Below, in pieces: positions 1-9,815 of a stretch of 64,000 bases of DNA. The stretch lies in the NCBI RefSeq assembly GCF_007362955.1, contig NZ_CP041696.1, forward strand, positions 4,526,001-4,590,000. Reading direction: 5' to 3'. The notes beneath the pieces are model-generated. The model saw nothing but the letters and a program-made list of their open reading frames with translations. It was not told the origin of the DNA and did not search any database. How positions within the stretch are numbered: position 1 is the first letter of the stretch; every line of letters begins with the position of its first letter. Source of the DNA: Lysinibacillus fusiformis. GTDB taxonomy: Bacteria; Bacillota; Bacilli; Bacillales_A; Planococcaceae. A program made the position numbers and the translations under genes.

Positions 1-1154
1 GCTATACCTGTATTGATTACTGGTGTGATACCTGTTTCAACAACTTTCCGCGCATCGATACCTAAACATGCGCCTTTGAAGTCCCAAGTTGGAATGACAA
101 AATTAGGGTTTTCGCTGATACAGATTTCAGTCATTTGATTACTTATTTCAAGCGCATCATTAAATCCACCTGTACCAACAAAGCGTGTTACTGCAGGAGC
201 TGCAATCATCGCCATACCACCAACACCGATTGTTTCTGTAATCGCTGAATCGCCGATATCTGTGTTTGCATCTTCTGCTGTGTAACCAGTGAAATATAAT
301 CCTTGAGGGGTATTAACAGGAGCAGTAAACCATTCATCTCCCATACCCGCAATACGGATACCAAAGTTTTCACCGTTTCGGCACATTGCGGTAACAACTG
401 TACCGTGTTCGATTGTACGTGCTGCATCCATCATCGCTTTGCCAGTCGCCATTGCAATATTTAAGAAAAATTGGTCTGTGTCAGCTAAGAATTGGATTAC
501 TTCTGTACGTTGTTCTTTTTCAACGTCTTCTAATGATGCAATTACTGGAGATAGTTCTTTTAAAAATGCAAGTGAAGCTGCAATATTACGCTGGTGGAAT
601 TCATCACCCATTGCAATAGCTTTTGCAATCAATACGTTGACGTTCAAACCTCCATCAAATGTCTTTAATGCTTTACTTAATACTGGACCTAATACATCTT
701 TCATCCAGTGTAAACGATTGATGACTTGCTCATTATAAGCGCCAAAGCGTAATACCGCGCCAATCCCTTCGTTCATTTGACAGTACGCTTCGTTACCGCT
801 CTCTTTGTTAATAACGACAAGGACTGGCATGTTAGGTGATGTTATGCCACCCATTGGTCCAACTGCATTCACATGGTGACATGGAATGAATTTGACCTTA
901 TCGTTTTCAAGTAGTTCACGTGCACTCTTTTCGTCTTCTGCCCATCCTTCAAAAAGGATTGCTCCAACACAGGAACCTTGCATAGGATCTGTCATGTTTT
1001 CATATTTAATTGGAGGTCCAGCGTGCAATAACACGCAATCTTCTAATTCAGGAATCACAGATTTAGCAGGTACAACATCCGTTAAGAATGGTGCTGCTGC
1101 TATGATCTTCTGGATAACGGCTTCGTTTGCTTCATTTATTGTTCTGTAACCCAT
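1..1154 (-). CDS. ylbE: YlbE/AllG-like DUF1116 protein, oxamate carbamoyltransferase subunit (partial)
   Basis: Reading the minus strand from an ATG at 1154 gives an open frame to the window edge, about 384 codons, beginning MGYRTINEANEAVIQKI. The E. coli YlbE family is about 420 residues, so roughly 35 C-terminal residues lie outside. The ATG overlaps the fdrA stop by one base (TAATG), and a GGAGG stands just upstream, so the two are translationally coupled. Conserved-looking glycine-rich stretches such as GPMGGITSPNMP and GVGGMAMIAAPAV fit the DUF1116 family. Established knowledge: FdrA, YlbE and YlbF (AllF, AllG, AllH) together form the oxalurate-cleaving oxamate carbamoyltransferase of anaerobic allantoin use. 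Function here rests on family and position; ylbF and a carbamate kinase gene would be expected just left of the window. Confidence 0.85.
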   Translation of the reverse strand, partial: MGYRTINEANEAVIQKIIAAAPFLTDVVPAKSVIPELEDCVLLHAGPPIKYENMTDPMQGSCVGAILFEGWAEDEKSARELLENDKVKFIPCHHVNAVGPMGGITSPNMPVLVVINKESGNEAYCQMNEGIGAVLRFGAYNEQVINRLHWMKDVLGPVLSKALKTFDGGLNVNVLIAKAIAMGDEFHQRNIAASLAFLKELSPVIASLEDVEKEQRTEVIQFLADTDQFFLNIAMATGKAMMDAARTIEHGTVVTAMCRNGENFGIRIAGMGDEWFTAPVNTPQGLYFTGYTAEDANTDIGDSAITETIGVGGMAMIAAPAVTRFVGTGGFNDALEISNQMTEICISENPNFVIPTWDFKGACLGIDARKVVETGITPVINTGI

Positions 1155-2911
1155 TAGATCGTACCTCCTTCGTAATAGTTTAAGAATTGAAGTACTTTCA
1201 TTAACTTCTCATCCCCACCAGCAATTGGGCGCCAGTTAAATTGAACACACTCTGAGCCACTGTTTTGAACAGCTTCAGTAAAACTTTTTAGCCCAATATT
1301 GATAACGCTTGGTTTCATATTGATTAAGGACATAATTTTTTCGTCTACTACTAAGTCTTCTTGTGTATATTCAAATTTTTGTACATCAAGGATTGGCTGT
1401 TCCACTTTACCGCCTACAAGTTGGATAGCTGTGCGAACCATTTGATCGTTTGTCTTACAAATCATTGCACCGCTTTCTTTTAAGATGTCAATTTGTTTTT
1501 CGTAACCTTGGAAGTCTTGAGCTGTACCTACAACAGTTGCAAGCACTACAAGTTTACGCCCCTCTTGACGTGCACTGTCTAAAATACGTTTGATTGTTGG
1601 TGCTAGTGCACTGGCCATATCATCATGACCACCGTTACCGATGACGTTATCAATCATGATGACCGCTGTTTTAGGGTCTTTCACAGATTTTTCAATCATT
1701 TCGATACGGTTTACAGGATCAATCATTGGGTGTGGTTTACCTTGTGTATAAACATCATCACCTAAGTCAATAATTTCATGATTTTTTGTTTTTAAAATAT
1801 AGCCATCTTTCTTTTCCTCAGATATTTCATCTTTGAATGCATCTTTCACTAACATAGCTGCTTCAGTTGCTAATGTACCGCCTGAGTAATAACCTTTAAT
1901 ACCAACTTGTGAATCTTTTAATAACACGTTTACATTTTCAGCTGTTGTCGGTTCAAAATTTGGTTTGTCACCATTTGATAATTGGACAGATACAACCGCT
2001 GCTTCTTCAAGTGTATAAGCATGATAGATATTCTCTTCTTGATAGGAGGGTTTGTCACCTAAAAATAAAGTAACAACTGGTTTTTCAATATTTCTTAATA
2101 CATTTAATACTTTACGCTGTACTTCCTCTGCAGGTGGTTTGGATATTACTGTAATGACTTTTACTTTCGGATCTTGGTTTAACGCTTTGATGCTATCTAA
2201 CATTGTGATTGCACCAACTTCCGTCGATAAATCACGCCCACCTGTACCAAGAGCGTTAGTTACACCTTTACCATAACGGTCAATGATTGTTGTCACTTCT
2301 TGGATACCTGTACCTGATGCACCAACAATACCAATATCGCCTTCATTTACGTTATTTGTAAAGGCAAGAGGTACGCCATGAATAAGTGCGGTACCACAGT
2401 CTGGACCCATCACTAATAATCCTTTTTCATGCGCTTTTTGTTTCAATTTCGCTTCGTCTTCTTTAGAAACATTGTCACTGAACATGAATACATGTAAGCC
2501 CTCGTTCAATGCGTTTTCCGCTTCCATTGCTGCATATTGACCAGGAATTGAAATTAACGCTAGGTTCGGATTGTTAGCAAGCTCCATTGCACGTTTCCAG
2601 TTGTGTGCTTCTTGACCTTTAGACGTGTTTTGTGACTCTGATTCACCTTTTAATGCTACCTCTACTTCTTCTTTCACTTCGTCTACTTTTTCTTCCTGAT
2701 CTGTATCCACAACGATAACGATATCATTTGGTTTTGCTTTTTCTAATTCATCCGTGCCTAAGCCAGAAGATTTGAAAATGTCTTTGTTAGCCGGAGTTCC
2801 CATCATGATTGATACTTTATTCACACCATCAATTGCAGATAACTTATTTGATAAAAGCATTAACACGATAGAGTCCTTATAAGTGTTTTCTTTTATAATT
2901 GTGTATAACAT
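1154..2911 (-). CDS. fdrA: FdrA/AllF, acyl-CoA-synthetase-like subunit of oxamate carbamoyltransferase
   Basis: 585 residues, a little longer than the 555-residue E. coli FdrA; a charged linker around residues 70-100 accounts for some of the excess. The fold is that of succinyl-CoA-synthetase alpha-like proteins: MGPDCGTALI near 168-177, the nucleotide-binding GIVGASGTGIQE near 194-205 and GTGGRDLS near 222-229. A second domain carries DNVIGNGGHDD. In the AllFGH complex this subunit helps cleave oxalurate into oxamate and carbamoyl phosphate, which a carbamate kinase then uses to make ATP. It lies 17 bases downstream of allD and overlaps ylbE by one base, so it is in the same transcript. The family assignment is sound; the complex activity is inferred from E. 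coli. Confidence 0.9.
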   Translation of the reverse strand: MLYTIIKENTYKDSIVLMLLSNKLSAIDGVNKVSIMMGTPANKDIFKSSGLGTDELEKAKPNDIVIVVDTDQEEKVDEVKEEVEVALKGESESQNTSKGQEAHNWKRAMELANNPNLALISIPGQYAAMEAENALNEGLHVFMFSDNVSKEDEAKLKQKAHEKGLLVMGPDCGTALIHGVPLAFTNNVNEGDIGIVGASGTGIQEVTTIIDRYGKGVTNALGTGGRDLSTEVGAITMLDSIKALNQDPKVKVITVISKPPAEEVQRKVLNVLRNIEKPVVTLFLGDKPSYQEENIYHAYTLEEAAVVSVQLSNGDKPNFEPTTAENVNVLLKDSQVGIKGYYSGGTLATEAAMLVKDAFKDEISEEKKDGYILKTKNHEIIDLGDDVYTQGKPHPMIDPVNRIEMIEKSVKDPKTAVIMIDNVIGNGGHDDMASALAPTIKRILDSARQEGRKLVVLATVVGTAQDFQGYEKQIDILKESGAMICKTNDQMVRTAIQLVGGKVEQPILDVQKFEYTQEDLVVDEKIMSLINMKPSVINIGLKSFTEAVQNSGSECVQFNWRPIAGGDEKLMKVLQFLNYYEGGTI

Positions 2912-2928
2912 AATGTTCCTCCATTTTA

Positions 2929-3978
2929 TTATTCTGCAAATCTATTTTTGCTGTGATAACGATCGTAATGAACATCGTCTGACACAAGGTAGTTGTAAAT
3001 GTCGTCTACGATTTCAATACCTTCCTTATCATATTCCTCACTTCTTAATGTACCGCGTTCACCCGGATAATAGATTTCTCCATTGCCCTCTGCCGCTGGC
3101 TGTGCTTTTAATTCATTGAGCATTGTTGAAATTTGCAGTTTGAAAGCATCTAAATCTGTGAAATATGCAGGGTTAATTACGATATGAAGTTGACCTAAAT
3201 CGCGCCCTTTTGTTAAGTCTTGATACATGGAAGACACATGTATACCATGAGGGACTCCAAGAAGGCTACCTGATAAAATATCCACCATCATCATCAATCC
3301 ATACCCTTTTGGACCTGCTATTGGCAGGAGTGCATGAACATCTCTTGCATTCGTAGTTGGTGCACCGGTTGCATCTACCGCCCATGTATCTGGAATAGAT
3401 TCGTTTTTACTTCTTGCGTCTAAGATTTTGCCCCAAGCTTGGACAGTTGTCGCCATATCAAATGTGATGATGCGCTCATCAGCAGATGGTGCACTAAATG
3501 CAATTGGGTTTGTACCAAAATAAGGTTCAGTTCCTCCAAATGGCACGGCCATAGGATCTGATTGACACATACTTAAAGCAACCATATCTTGTTCTGCTGC
3601 CATTTCAACAAAGTAACCTAATGCACCACTATGCGAGATGTTCTTCATACCAACAACGGCAACACCTGATTTTTTTGCCATTTCAATGGCTTTTTCCATC
3701 CCTTGTTTTGCTATTTGGTGACCTGGACCATTATCCCCACCAAAGACAGCAGAGCATGGTCCTGTTTGTTCAAATGTATAGTTTGGATTTGCTGTAATAC
3801 CGCCTTTTGCGATTCGTTCAGAATAGTATTCAACACGTACGGCACCATGGGAGTGAATGCCTCTATGATCGGCGTATGTTAATACATCTGAAACATCATG
3901 TGCCGCTCCTTCGTTTAATCCAGCTTTTATAAACTTTTGTTTCATTAAATTAAATAGTTCTTCTTTAGATACACGCAT
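2929..3978 (-). CDS. allD: Ureidoglycolate dehydrogenase (LDH2/MDH2 family)
   Basis: 349 residues, the usual length for AllD. It belongs to the malate/L-sulfolactate (type 2 lactate) dehydrogenase family: the N-terminal motif ADHRGIHSHGAVR (about 37-48) carries the conserved His-Gly pair, and KNISHSGALGYF (about 113-124) is the other family signature. The family uses NAD(P) to oxidise 2-hydroxyacids; AllD oxidises ureidoglycolate to oxalurate. Substrate is assigned from context: allE and allC lie upstream and fdrA/ylbE, which consume oxalurate, lie immediately downstream. An AAGGGG ribosome site stands 8 bases before the ATG. A 346-bp gap with a hairpin separates it from allE, so it may have its own promoter. 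Confidence 0.9.
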   Translation of the reverse strand: MRVSKEELFNLMKQKFIKAGLNEGAAHDVSDVLTYADHRGIHSHGAVRVEYYSERIAKGGITANPNYTFEQTGPCSAVFGGDNGPGHQIAKQGMEKAIEMAKKSGVAVVGMKNISHSGALGYFVEMAAEQDMVALSMCQSDPMAVPFGGTEPYFGTNPIAFSAPSADERIITFDMATTVQAWGKILDARSKNESIPDTWAVDATGAPTTNARDVHALLPIAGPKGYGLMMMVDILSGSLLGVPHGIHVSSMYQDLTKGRDLGQLHIVINPAYFTDLDAFKLQISTMLNELKAQPAAEGNGEIYYPGERGTLRSEEYDKEGIEIVDDIYNYLVSDDVHYDRYHSKNRFAE

Positions 3979-4324
3979 CTTGTTAACCCCTTACATGAGT
4001 AATATTTTTTATCAGATTCTAAATAATATAGAATTTCTTTTGCAGCTGAGATGCCTTTTTTCTCATTACATCTTGTTGAATTTCACACTTTGTTTTGAGA
4101 CATTTTATCTAGGGGTTGCTCCTTGCCACCAAAGTATTTTAGGTTTAATAACAAGTTAAAATATCAACCATCATATACTGCATTCTGACTGCACTATGTG
4201 AATGAACACTACGCTCATTCACATAGATGAAGAAGTCAGTTCATTTCTCCGCTTGTTGTTCAGGGTAAATCTGCTTTCACTAATTTATCTTTCAATAACT
4301 GTCGGAGATAAATATGAACACTTT
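3979..4324. other. Intergenic region between allE and allD
   Basis: 346 bases without a credible gene. The one clear structure is a perfect 12-bp inverted repeat at 4194-4205 and 4215-4226 (CTATGTGAATGA and its complement, 9-base loop), about 100 bases past the allE stop. On the minus strand it is not followed by a T-run, so it may be a processing or attenuation hairpin rather than a full terminator. The remainder is AT-rich; an allD promoter probably lies here but I cannot place it. Confidence 0.6.
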
Positions 4325-5128
4325 TTATAAATCAATATCTCTGTTTGCATCTTTCGAATAAATGTATGAGAATGGTTCATCTAAACCAATTGCATAGGTT
4401 GCCTGTGGTACATAAGCGCCCATAAAGATATAGTCACCTTTATCAACTGGTATCCATTCGTTGTCTAAGTTGTACATACCTCGCCCACTTAAAACGTAAG
4501 CGCCGTGTTCTTGAACGTGGGTTTCAATGTAACCATGTGAAGCACCAGGTTTGAATGCAAGAATATGAATGTTCATGTCATATCCGATTTCTTTTGGTAA
4601 TAAGTCTTGGATTAATACTTCTTTCATACCTTCATATGGCTCTTGTACGATGTTGTTCACATTACCTGTCACGATTTCTGGTGTATGCCCTTTAAGAGGT
4701 TGTCCTTTAAGCGGTTGATAACGTTTTTTATATAAGAATAAGCGGCTATCTTCACCGTTATTATTATTTTCAAAAGTCAACTGTAAGTGTGGAGGTACAT
4801 ATAAGTACCCACCTTTCGTTAATTCGTATTTAACACCATCCGCATAAGCATTGATTTTGCCATACACAACATATACAAATGATTGAATACCATCACCAGC
4901 GAAACCAGTTTTGTTTCCGCCATGGTTTTTAACTGTTACTAAGTAATCTACGAATCTTGCACCTAAACGTGGGGATCCTAAGATTGTGACGTCACAATCT
5001 TTGAAGCCAGGTACAACATTATTAACTAGGCCATCTGGTGTAATTAACGCGTAATTGTCTTTTTTAATCACAGAACGTGTTTCTAATAAACCTTCTCTGT
5101 ATCCTTGAACTTGATTTAAGTAACCCAT
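4325..5128 (-). CDS. allE: (S)-ureidoglycine aminohydrolase, bicupin
   Basis: 267 residues, two cupin domains, as in E. coli YlbA/AllE and plant UGlyAH. The C-terminal cupin carries the Mn-binding set expected for the family: E202, H204 and H208 in IETHVQEHGAY, and Q242 in VPQATYA. The enzyme hydrolyses (S)-ureidoglycine to (S)-ureidoglycolate and ammonia, giving stereospecific substrate to AllD. The N-terminal cupin (about 60-135) lacks that metal set, as usual. It follows allC by 27 bases on the same strand, so the two are cotranscribed. Assignment is strong because ligands, length and neighbourhood all agree. Confidence 0.93.
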   Translation of the reverse strand: MGYLNQVQGYREGLLETRSVIKKDNYALITPDGLVNNVVPGFKDCDVTILGSPRLGARFVDYLVTVKNHGGNKTGFAGDGIQSFVYVVYGKINAYADGVKYELTKGGYLYVPPHLQLTFENNNNGEDSRLFLYKKRYQPLKGQPLKGHTPEIVTGNVNNIVQEPYEGMKEVLIQDLLPKEIGYDMNIHILAFKPGASHGYIETHVQEHGAYVLSGRGMYNLDNEWIPVDKGDYIFMGAYVPQATYAIGLDEPFSYIYSKDANRDIDL

Positions 5129-5155
5129 GAGTATCTGGCTCCTTTTACATTATTT

Positions 5156-6385
5156 TCATTCTTTATATGCTAGTTCATAAAGTACATCGCTCAATACTTC
5201 AATACCCTTAACAAGGTCTTCTATCTTCGTCTCTTCATTAATATTATGGCTAATTCCGCCAATAGAGGGTACAAACACCATTGCTGTTGGAACATACTCC
5301 GCAAAGATTTGTGCGTCATGACCAGCACCAGAAGGCATCACTTTATAACGATCACCAACATTATTCTTTGCTGCTTGTTCAATTGTTTGAACAATTTCTT
5401 TATCCATCAATGTTGGTGCTTCATCCATCCATAAATGAATATCATAAGTCATGTCATTTGCTTCAGCGACTAACTTAATTTTGTCTTCTATTTCTGTCGC
5501 AAAATCATTTAATAATTGTTGATCAATATGACGACAATCTATTGAAAAAGTAATTTCTCCAGGAACCACATTTACTGTGTTTGGTACAGGTACGACATGA
5601 CCGAACGTTAACACAAGTGGTTCTCCAATTTCTCTAGCACGTTTTGTTAAATCTGTAACAATTTCACTATAAGCAACAACTGTATCTCGACGTAATGACA
5701 TTGGTGTTGTACCAGCATGGTTTGCTTCGCCTTTTAAGTTGATAGTATAGCGTTTCTGGCCAACAATCCCATTTACAACACCGATCGTTTTGTTTTCTGA
5801 CTCTAACACTTTACCTTGTTCAATATGCACTTCAACAAAAGCTTTGATATCGTTACGAACGTCCTCTGTTTTCCGGTAATCAAAGCCTGATTGGCGCATT
5901 GCATCTTCGAATTTGATACCCTTAGCATCTTCAATTGTGTCGACATCTGATTTTTTAGCTAAGTTAAAGAAGTTTTTACTACCCCAGAATACGTAAGGGA
6001 ATCTACTACCTTCTTCTTCTGCAAGTGATAATACTTCTAATGATCGTAGTGGTTGACCATATTTTTCTTTTAAATATTTCACAGCCACAAGTGCAGATAA
6101 GATACCGAATTGCCCATCTAGATGACCACCTTCAACAACTGTGTCGATATGTGATCCCGTCAAAATTGTTTCTTCTGGATATGTACTTCCAACAAGACGT
6201 CCAGATAAGTTTCCAATGTCGTCAAAGCTTGCTTCTAAGCCTTCTTCTTTGAATGTTTTTTCCAGCTCACGAACTGCATCATTCCATTCTTGAGAATATA
6301 ACAGACGTGTAATTCCACCTTGTTTTAAGCCACCAAAACTAGTGAATTTCTTATCTAAAGCTTCAAAAGTTAATTGAATATCCAT
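5156..6385 (-). CDS. allC: Allantoate amidohydrolase (M20 family)
   Basis: 409 residues, normal for AllC and related M20 carbamoylases. Metal-site motifs are intact: GSHIDTV (H79, D81), GGHLDGQFG (D90) and LAEEEGSRF (E124/E125), followed by VHIEQGKVLE and, near the C-terminus, SGAGHDAQIF. It hydrolyses allantoate to ureidoglycine, CO2 and ammonia. N-carbamoyl-amino-acid hydrolases share these motifs; the allE and allD neighbours decide for allantoate. It is the first gene of the second transcription unit: a TATAAT lies at 6418-6423 on the minus strand and a perfect inverted repeat overlaps the -35 position. Confidence 0.9.
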   Translation of the reverse strand: MDIQLTFEALDKKFTSFGGLKQGGITRLLYSQEWNDAVRELEKTFKEEGLEASFDDIGNLSGRLVGSTYPEETILTGSHIDTVVEGGHLDGQFGILSALVAVKYLKEKYGQPLRSLEVLSLAEEEGSRFPYVFWGSKNFFNLAKKSDVDTIEDAKGIKFEDAMRQSGFDYRKTEDVRNDIKAFVEVHIEQGKVLESENKTIGVVNGIVGQKRYTINLKGEANHAGTTPMSLRRDTVVAYSEIVTDLTKRAREIGEPLVLTFGHVVPVPNTVNVVPGEITFSIDCRHIDQQLLNDFATEIEDKIKLVAEANDMTYDIHLWMDEAPTLMDKEIVQTIEQAAKNNVGDRYKVMPSGAGHDAQIFAEYVPTAMVFVPSIGGISHNINEETKIEDLVKGIEVLSDVLYELAYKE

Positions 6386-6417
6386 TACTCTTTCACTCCT
6401 TCCTCTAATTCACTTTT

Positions 6418-6459
6418 ATTATAGGTTTTTGCTCACAATCGTTCATTAACATAATGAAC
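6418..6459 (-). promoter_or_regulatory. Candidate allC promoter with palindromic operator
   Basis: On the minus strand TATAAT (6418-6423) sits 33 bases upstream of the allC ATG. Seventeen bases further up, the -35 position (6441-6446) reads ATGAAC, a poor match to TTGACA. It forms one arm of a perfect inverted repeat, GTTCATTA-ACA-TAATGAAC, at 6441-6459. A weak -35 covered by a palindrome suggests a regulator-dependent promoter, plausibly PucR or another allantoin-responsive factor. The sequence is seen directly; the regulator is inferred. Confidence 0.5.
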
Positions 6460-6663
6460 AATTATGAAAGGTCTTTTTATGCACTATCAACAAATATATT
6501 TTTTGTTTAGGATGCGGTAGTTAAAATTAGAGGCAAGTCCAAAAAAGCAGTTAGCTGTCGATTACGTATAGGCTGCTAAGAAGTCATACGTGCGGAGCAA
6601 GTTCCAACTTTTTCAGACGACTCCAAACAGTATCAAATAGCTGAGGGAATTGAATTTATCATT

Positions 6664-6718
6664 ACAAAAAAACAAAAAACCACATAGTAAATCAATGTGA
6701 AAACTCTGATTTACCATG
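6664..6718 (-). terminator. Rho-independent terminator of the permease gene
   Basis: On the minus strand a 12-bp stem with one mismatch (6707-6718 with 6683-6694, 12-base loop) is followed by TGG and then T-runs. It lies about 20-75 bases past the permease stop codon. It separates the pucI-allB-permease unit from the allC unit. The rest of 6386-6740 holds only the allC promoter region. Confidence 0.8.
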
Positions 6719-6740
6719 CAGTTTATTCATTTTAAAATCA

Positions 6741-8372
6741 TCATAGGATAAACGATAAGCCAAATGTCATGATACATATGAGCAGGAGCAATCCTAAGCT
6801 ATATCGTAATGTATATTGAAAGATTTTTGACTCGTTCCCAGTCTCATTAACAGCTGCTGCTGCAATAGCGATAGATTGCGGTGAAATCAATTTTGCCACG
6901 CTTCCTCCAGCTGTATTGGCTGCCATTAACAAAGCTGGTGAAATACCGACTTGCGTCCCAGTAACGACCTGTAAGCTACCAAATAGCGCGTTATTATTAA
7001 CAACAGATCCAGTGAGAAAGACACCAATCCATCCTAATACTGGACTAACAAATGGAAAGAAGTCACCCGTTTTTGCAAGTGCAAGTCCCAGTGAAGTACT
7101 TAGTCCCGAGAAGTCAGAGAGATTTGCAAAAGCCATTACAAGAACGATAGTAAAAATCGGTAACCACAGTTCTTTAATAGTATCACCTAGCAAATTAACG
7201 GTTTGCTTTATGTTTAACGCAGGAAATAGAATACTTGTTAAAATAATAGTCACCAGAATCGCTGTTCCTGTTGCTGAAACAAAGTTAAGATTTAAGATAG
7301 CTGACATAGGTGTTTCTCCTGTTGCTATCGGTGGTGTACGAATGATTTGATCATGTAATCCTGGGATTTTCAAGGCCACGTTTGTAAAATCAAGTGCACC
7401 ACCAGCTGCAAATAAATTTTTAAATACTGGAAGGCTCCAAATGGCTATAACACCTGTGAGCAAATAAAATGGTGACCATGCTACCATGATTTCTTTCATA
7501 GAGTGGTTTGTTAAATTCCCTGTTTCTTCTACACCAGGTTCATGGTAAATCGTTTTAGGTTGCCATTTTCTTAAGAATACAGCTAAAATTACCATAGTAG
7601 CTAAAGAAGGGATAATATTCGCAAGCTCCGGCCCGATAACAGTAATCGTTAGTAATTGAAGCCCCGAAAATACTCCGCTGACGATAAAAATTGCTGGGAA
7701 TATTTCTTTTATTCCTTTAAATCCATCTAGAATAAAGATGAGGATAAACGGAACGAGAAATGAAATCATAGGTAACATAAATGCCGTCATTTTAGAAAGT
7801 TCTAAAATTTCCATACCACCTACTTGAGCACCTGTAATAACTGGAATCCCAACTGTACCGAATGCACCTGTAGAGGCATTGGCGATTAGGCAAAGACCAG
7901 CAGCTTTAATTGGTTTAAAGCCGAGGGTCACAAGTAATGCTGCACAAATTGCGATTGGAACACCTAAACCTGCTGCTCCTTCCAAGAAGGCATTAAAGCA
8001 AAAGCCAATAAGCAATAATTGAAGACGTTGATCCTCGGTAATACTAGCGATACTACCACGTACTATTTCAAATTTTCCGGCTTTAACAGAAATCTTGTAC
8101 AACCAAACAGCCATAATAACGATATAACCGATTGGCCATAGCGCTTTGCCTGTACCGAAAAGAATTGCCGCAAAAGCTTTAGTAATCGGCATTCCAAAGA
8201 CTCCGACAGAAATGACAAGAGTAACGCCTAATGTTAATGCTGCTGCATAAATACCTTTTAATTTAAAGATTGTTAAACTTAGTAGAAATAAGAGAATGGG
8301 AAGGAAGGCTATGATTCCACTCACTATTTCGTTTCCAAGTGGATCGTATTGTTGATACCACATAGTTGTCAC
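6741..8372 (-). CDS. LctP/LldP-family monocarboxylate permease
   Basis: 543 residues, almost entirely hydrophobic, with the 12-14 membrane segments of the L-lactate permease family. Family stretches include [31 protein letters not shown] and [19 protein letters not shown]. Members move lactate or glycolate with protons. It lies between allantoinase and allC on the same strand, 63 bases after allantoinase, and ends at a terminator. The pathway encoded around it should yield oxamate, an isostere of lactate/pyruvate, or glyoxylate, so import or export of one of these is a reasonable inference. A role simply in lactate uptake cannot be excluded. The family call is secure; the substrate is not. 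Confidence 0.85.
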   Translation of the reverse strand: MTTMWYQQYDPLGNEIVSGIIAFLPILLFLLSLTIFKLKGIYAAALTLGVTLVISVGVFGMPITKAFAAILFGTGKALWPIGYIVIMAVWLYKISVKAGKFEIVRGSIASITEDQRLQLLLIGFCFNAFLEGAAGLGVPIAICAALLVTLGFKPIKAAGLCLIANASTGAFGTVGIPVITGAQVGGMEILELSKMTAFMLPMISFLVPFILIFILDGFKGIKEIFPAIFIVSGVFSGLQLLTITVIGPELANIIPSLATMVILAVFLRKWQPKTIYHEPGVEETGNLTNHSMKEIMVAWSPFYLLTGVIAIWSLPVFKNLFAAGGALDFTNVALKIPGLHDQIIRTPPIATGETPMSAILNLNFVSATGTAILVTIILTSILFPALNIKQTVNLLGDTIKELWLPIFTIVLVMAFANLSDFSGLSTSLGLALAKTGDFFPFVSPVLGWIGVFLTGSVVNNNALFGSLQVVTGTQVGISPALLMAANTAGGSVAKLISPQSIAIAAAAVNETGNESKIFQYTLRYSLGLLLLICIMTFGLSFIL

Positions 8373-8435
8373 TTCTTTCTAAGTAGTTATTTCTATAATA
8401 TTTTAATTGAGAATTGGGGTCCTACTGCCCATTAC

Positions 8436-9800
8436 TTAAGAGATAAATAGCCCTACTTTTTCGTCTGCAATCCCTTTTTCTTTGTCGTAGATTTCAACAC
8501 CGCGAAGGAATGTTTTCACAACCTGTGCACCGATTTTACGACCCACATAAGGACTGATTTTGTGTCGGTATGCTAAGTCCTCGGCTTGTAATTCATAAGG
8601 TGCATCTTTCTTAATAAATACGAAGTCTGCATCTTTCCCTACTGTGATGCTACCTTTTGCTGCTAGATTAAAACGTCGCGCAGGGTTTGTAGCAATAATT
8701 GCTGCAAATTGTGCTAACGACATGTTACGTTTTTGTACACCTTCATCGAATAATACATCTATGTTATTTTGTACACCTGCAATTCCTCCCCAAGCTTCAA
8801 ATGCATTATCCTTGTCTTTTAAGTCTGGTGTACATGGTGAATGGTCTGATGTGACGAATGAAATATCCCCGTATAATACACGATTCCACATTCCTTCCAA
8901 ACGCGATTGTTCACGGATTGGCGGAGAACATTTTACAACCGGACCGATACCATCTAATTCTTCTTTATAGAAATATAGATAGTGTGTACATGTTTCGCAT
9001 GTAATATCGACACCTTCTTGCTGCGCTTTTACAACTTCATCTACCCCCTCCTCACAAGCTACATGAACGATGTGCACACGACAGCCTGTTTCTTTAGCAA
9101 ATAGGATTATTTTTCTAATTGGCTCCACTTCCGTAAATACAGGTCGTGAATCTACATAAGCACGTAATGATGTTTCCCCGTTTTTATAAGCTATTTCTCC
9201 TAATCTATCAGTAATTTCAGCATTTTCAGCATGAATAGATAATATTTTACCTGTCTTCGCTATTTGTTTCATACCTTCATATAGGGTATAGTCATCCACA
9301 TTCATGAAGTCACCTTCTATAGAACGATCACCACATGTAGCCACAAAACATTTATATGCAACAACACCATTGCTATCTAATTCTTGAATACCGCCGTCTA
9401 AGTTAAATGGCACTAATCCGCCATAGCTTGCAACATCTACGGATAATTTCCCTTCTCCAGCTTTAAATTTTTCATTGATAGTTTGACCATTTATTGTTGC
9501 AGGTACTTGGTTTAATGGCATTTCGATAATTGTTGTTACACCACCTTTTGCACAGGCTCGTGTACCTGTATCATAACCTTCCCAGTCATCACGATAGCCT
9601 CCTCCTGGTTCCGTAATATGTACGTGTGCATCTACCATGCCTGGAGATACGATTAAGCCTTTTGCATCAATAATTTCTGCATCTTCACCTAAATCTTTAC
9701 CGATTGCGGCAATTTTGCCTTTCTTTATCCCTATTTCGACTTCTTGCTCACCATTTTCTAGAATGACCAATCCATTTTTTATAATTAAATCGAATTTCAT
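8436..9800 (-). CDS. allB: Allantoinase
   Basis: A cyclic amidohydrolase of about 454 residues that opens the allantoin ring to allantoate. The binuclear zinc set is visible: DAHVHI (about 60), the carboxylated lysine in VAYKCFVATC, SIHAEN, HIVHVACEEG and TSDHSPC. The full family length and the allC/allE/allD neighbourhood favour allantoinase over dihydropyrimidinase or dihydroorotase. An in-frame ATG exists three codons earlier (9809), but it abuts the AGGGAG ribosome site. The ATG at 9800, reading MKFDLIIKNG, has 9-base spacing and is preferred. It follows the permease gene at 9816 closely, so both share a transcript. Confidence 0.92.
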   Translation of the reverse strand: MKFDLIIKNGLVILENGEQEVEIGIKKGKIAAIGKDLGEDAEIIDAKGLIVSPGMVDAHVHITEPGGGYRDDWEGYDTGTRACAKGGVTTIIEMPLNQVPATINGQTINEKFKAGEGKLSVDVASYGGLVPFNLDGGIQELDSNGVVAYKCFVATCGDRSIEGDFMNVDDYTLYEGMKQIAKTGKILSIHAENAEITDRLGEIAYKNGETSLRAYVDSRPVFTEVEPIRKIILFAKETGCRVHIVHVACEEGVDEVVKAQQEGVDITCETCTHYLYFYKEELDGIGPVVKCSPPIREQSRLEGMWNRVLYGDISFVTSDHSPCTPDLKDKDNAFEAWGGIAGVQNNIDVLFDEGVQKRNMSLAQFAAIIATNPARRFNLAAKGSITVGKDADFVFIKKDAPYELQAEDLAYRHKISPYVGRKIGAQVVKTFLRGVEIYDKEKGIADEKVGLFIS

Positions 9801-9815
9801 GTGAATCATCTCCCT

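Noticed and set aside
6913..7350. 144-codon plus-strand open frame inside the LctP-family gene
   Set aside because: Antisense shadow of a conserved membrane protein with no ribosome site or protein-like features of its own.
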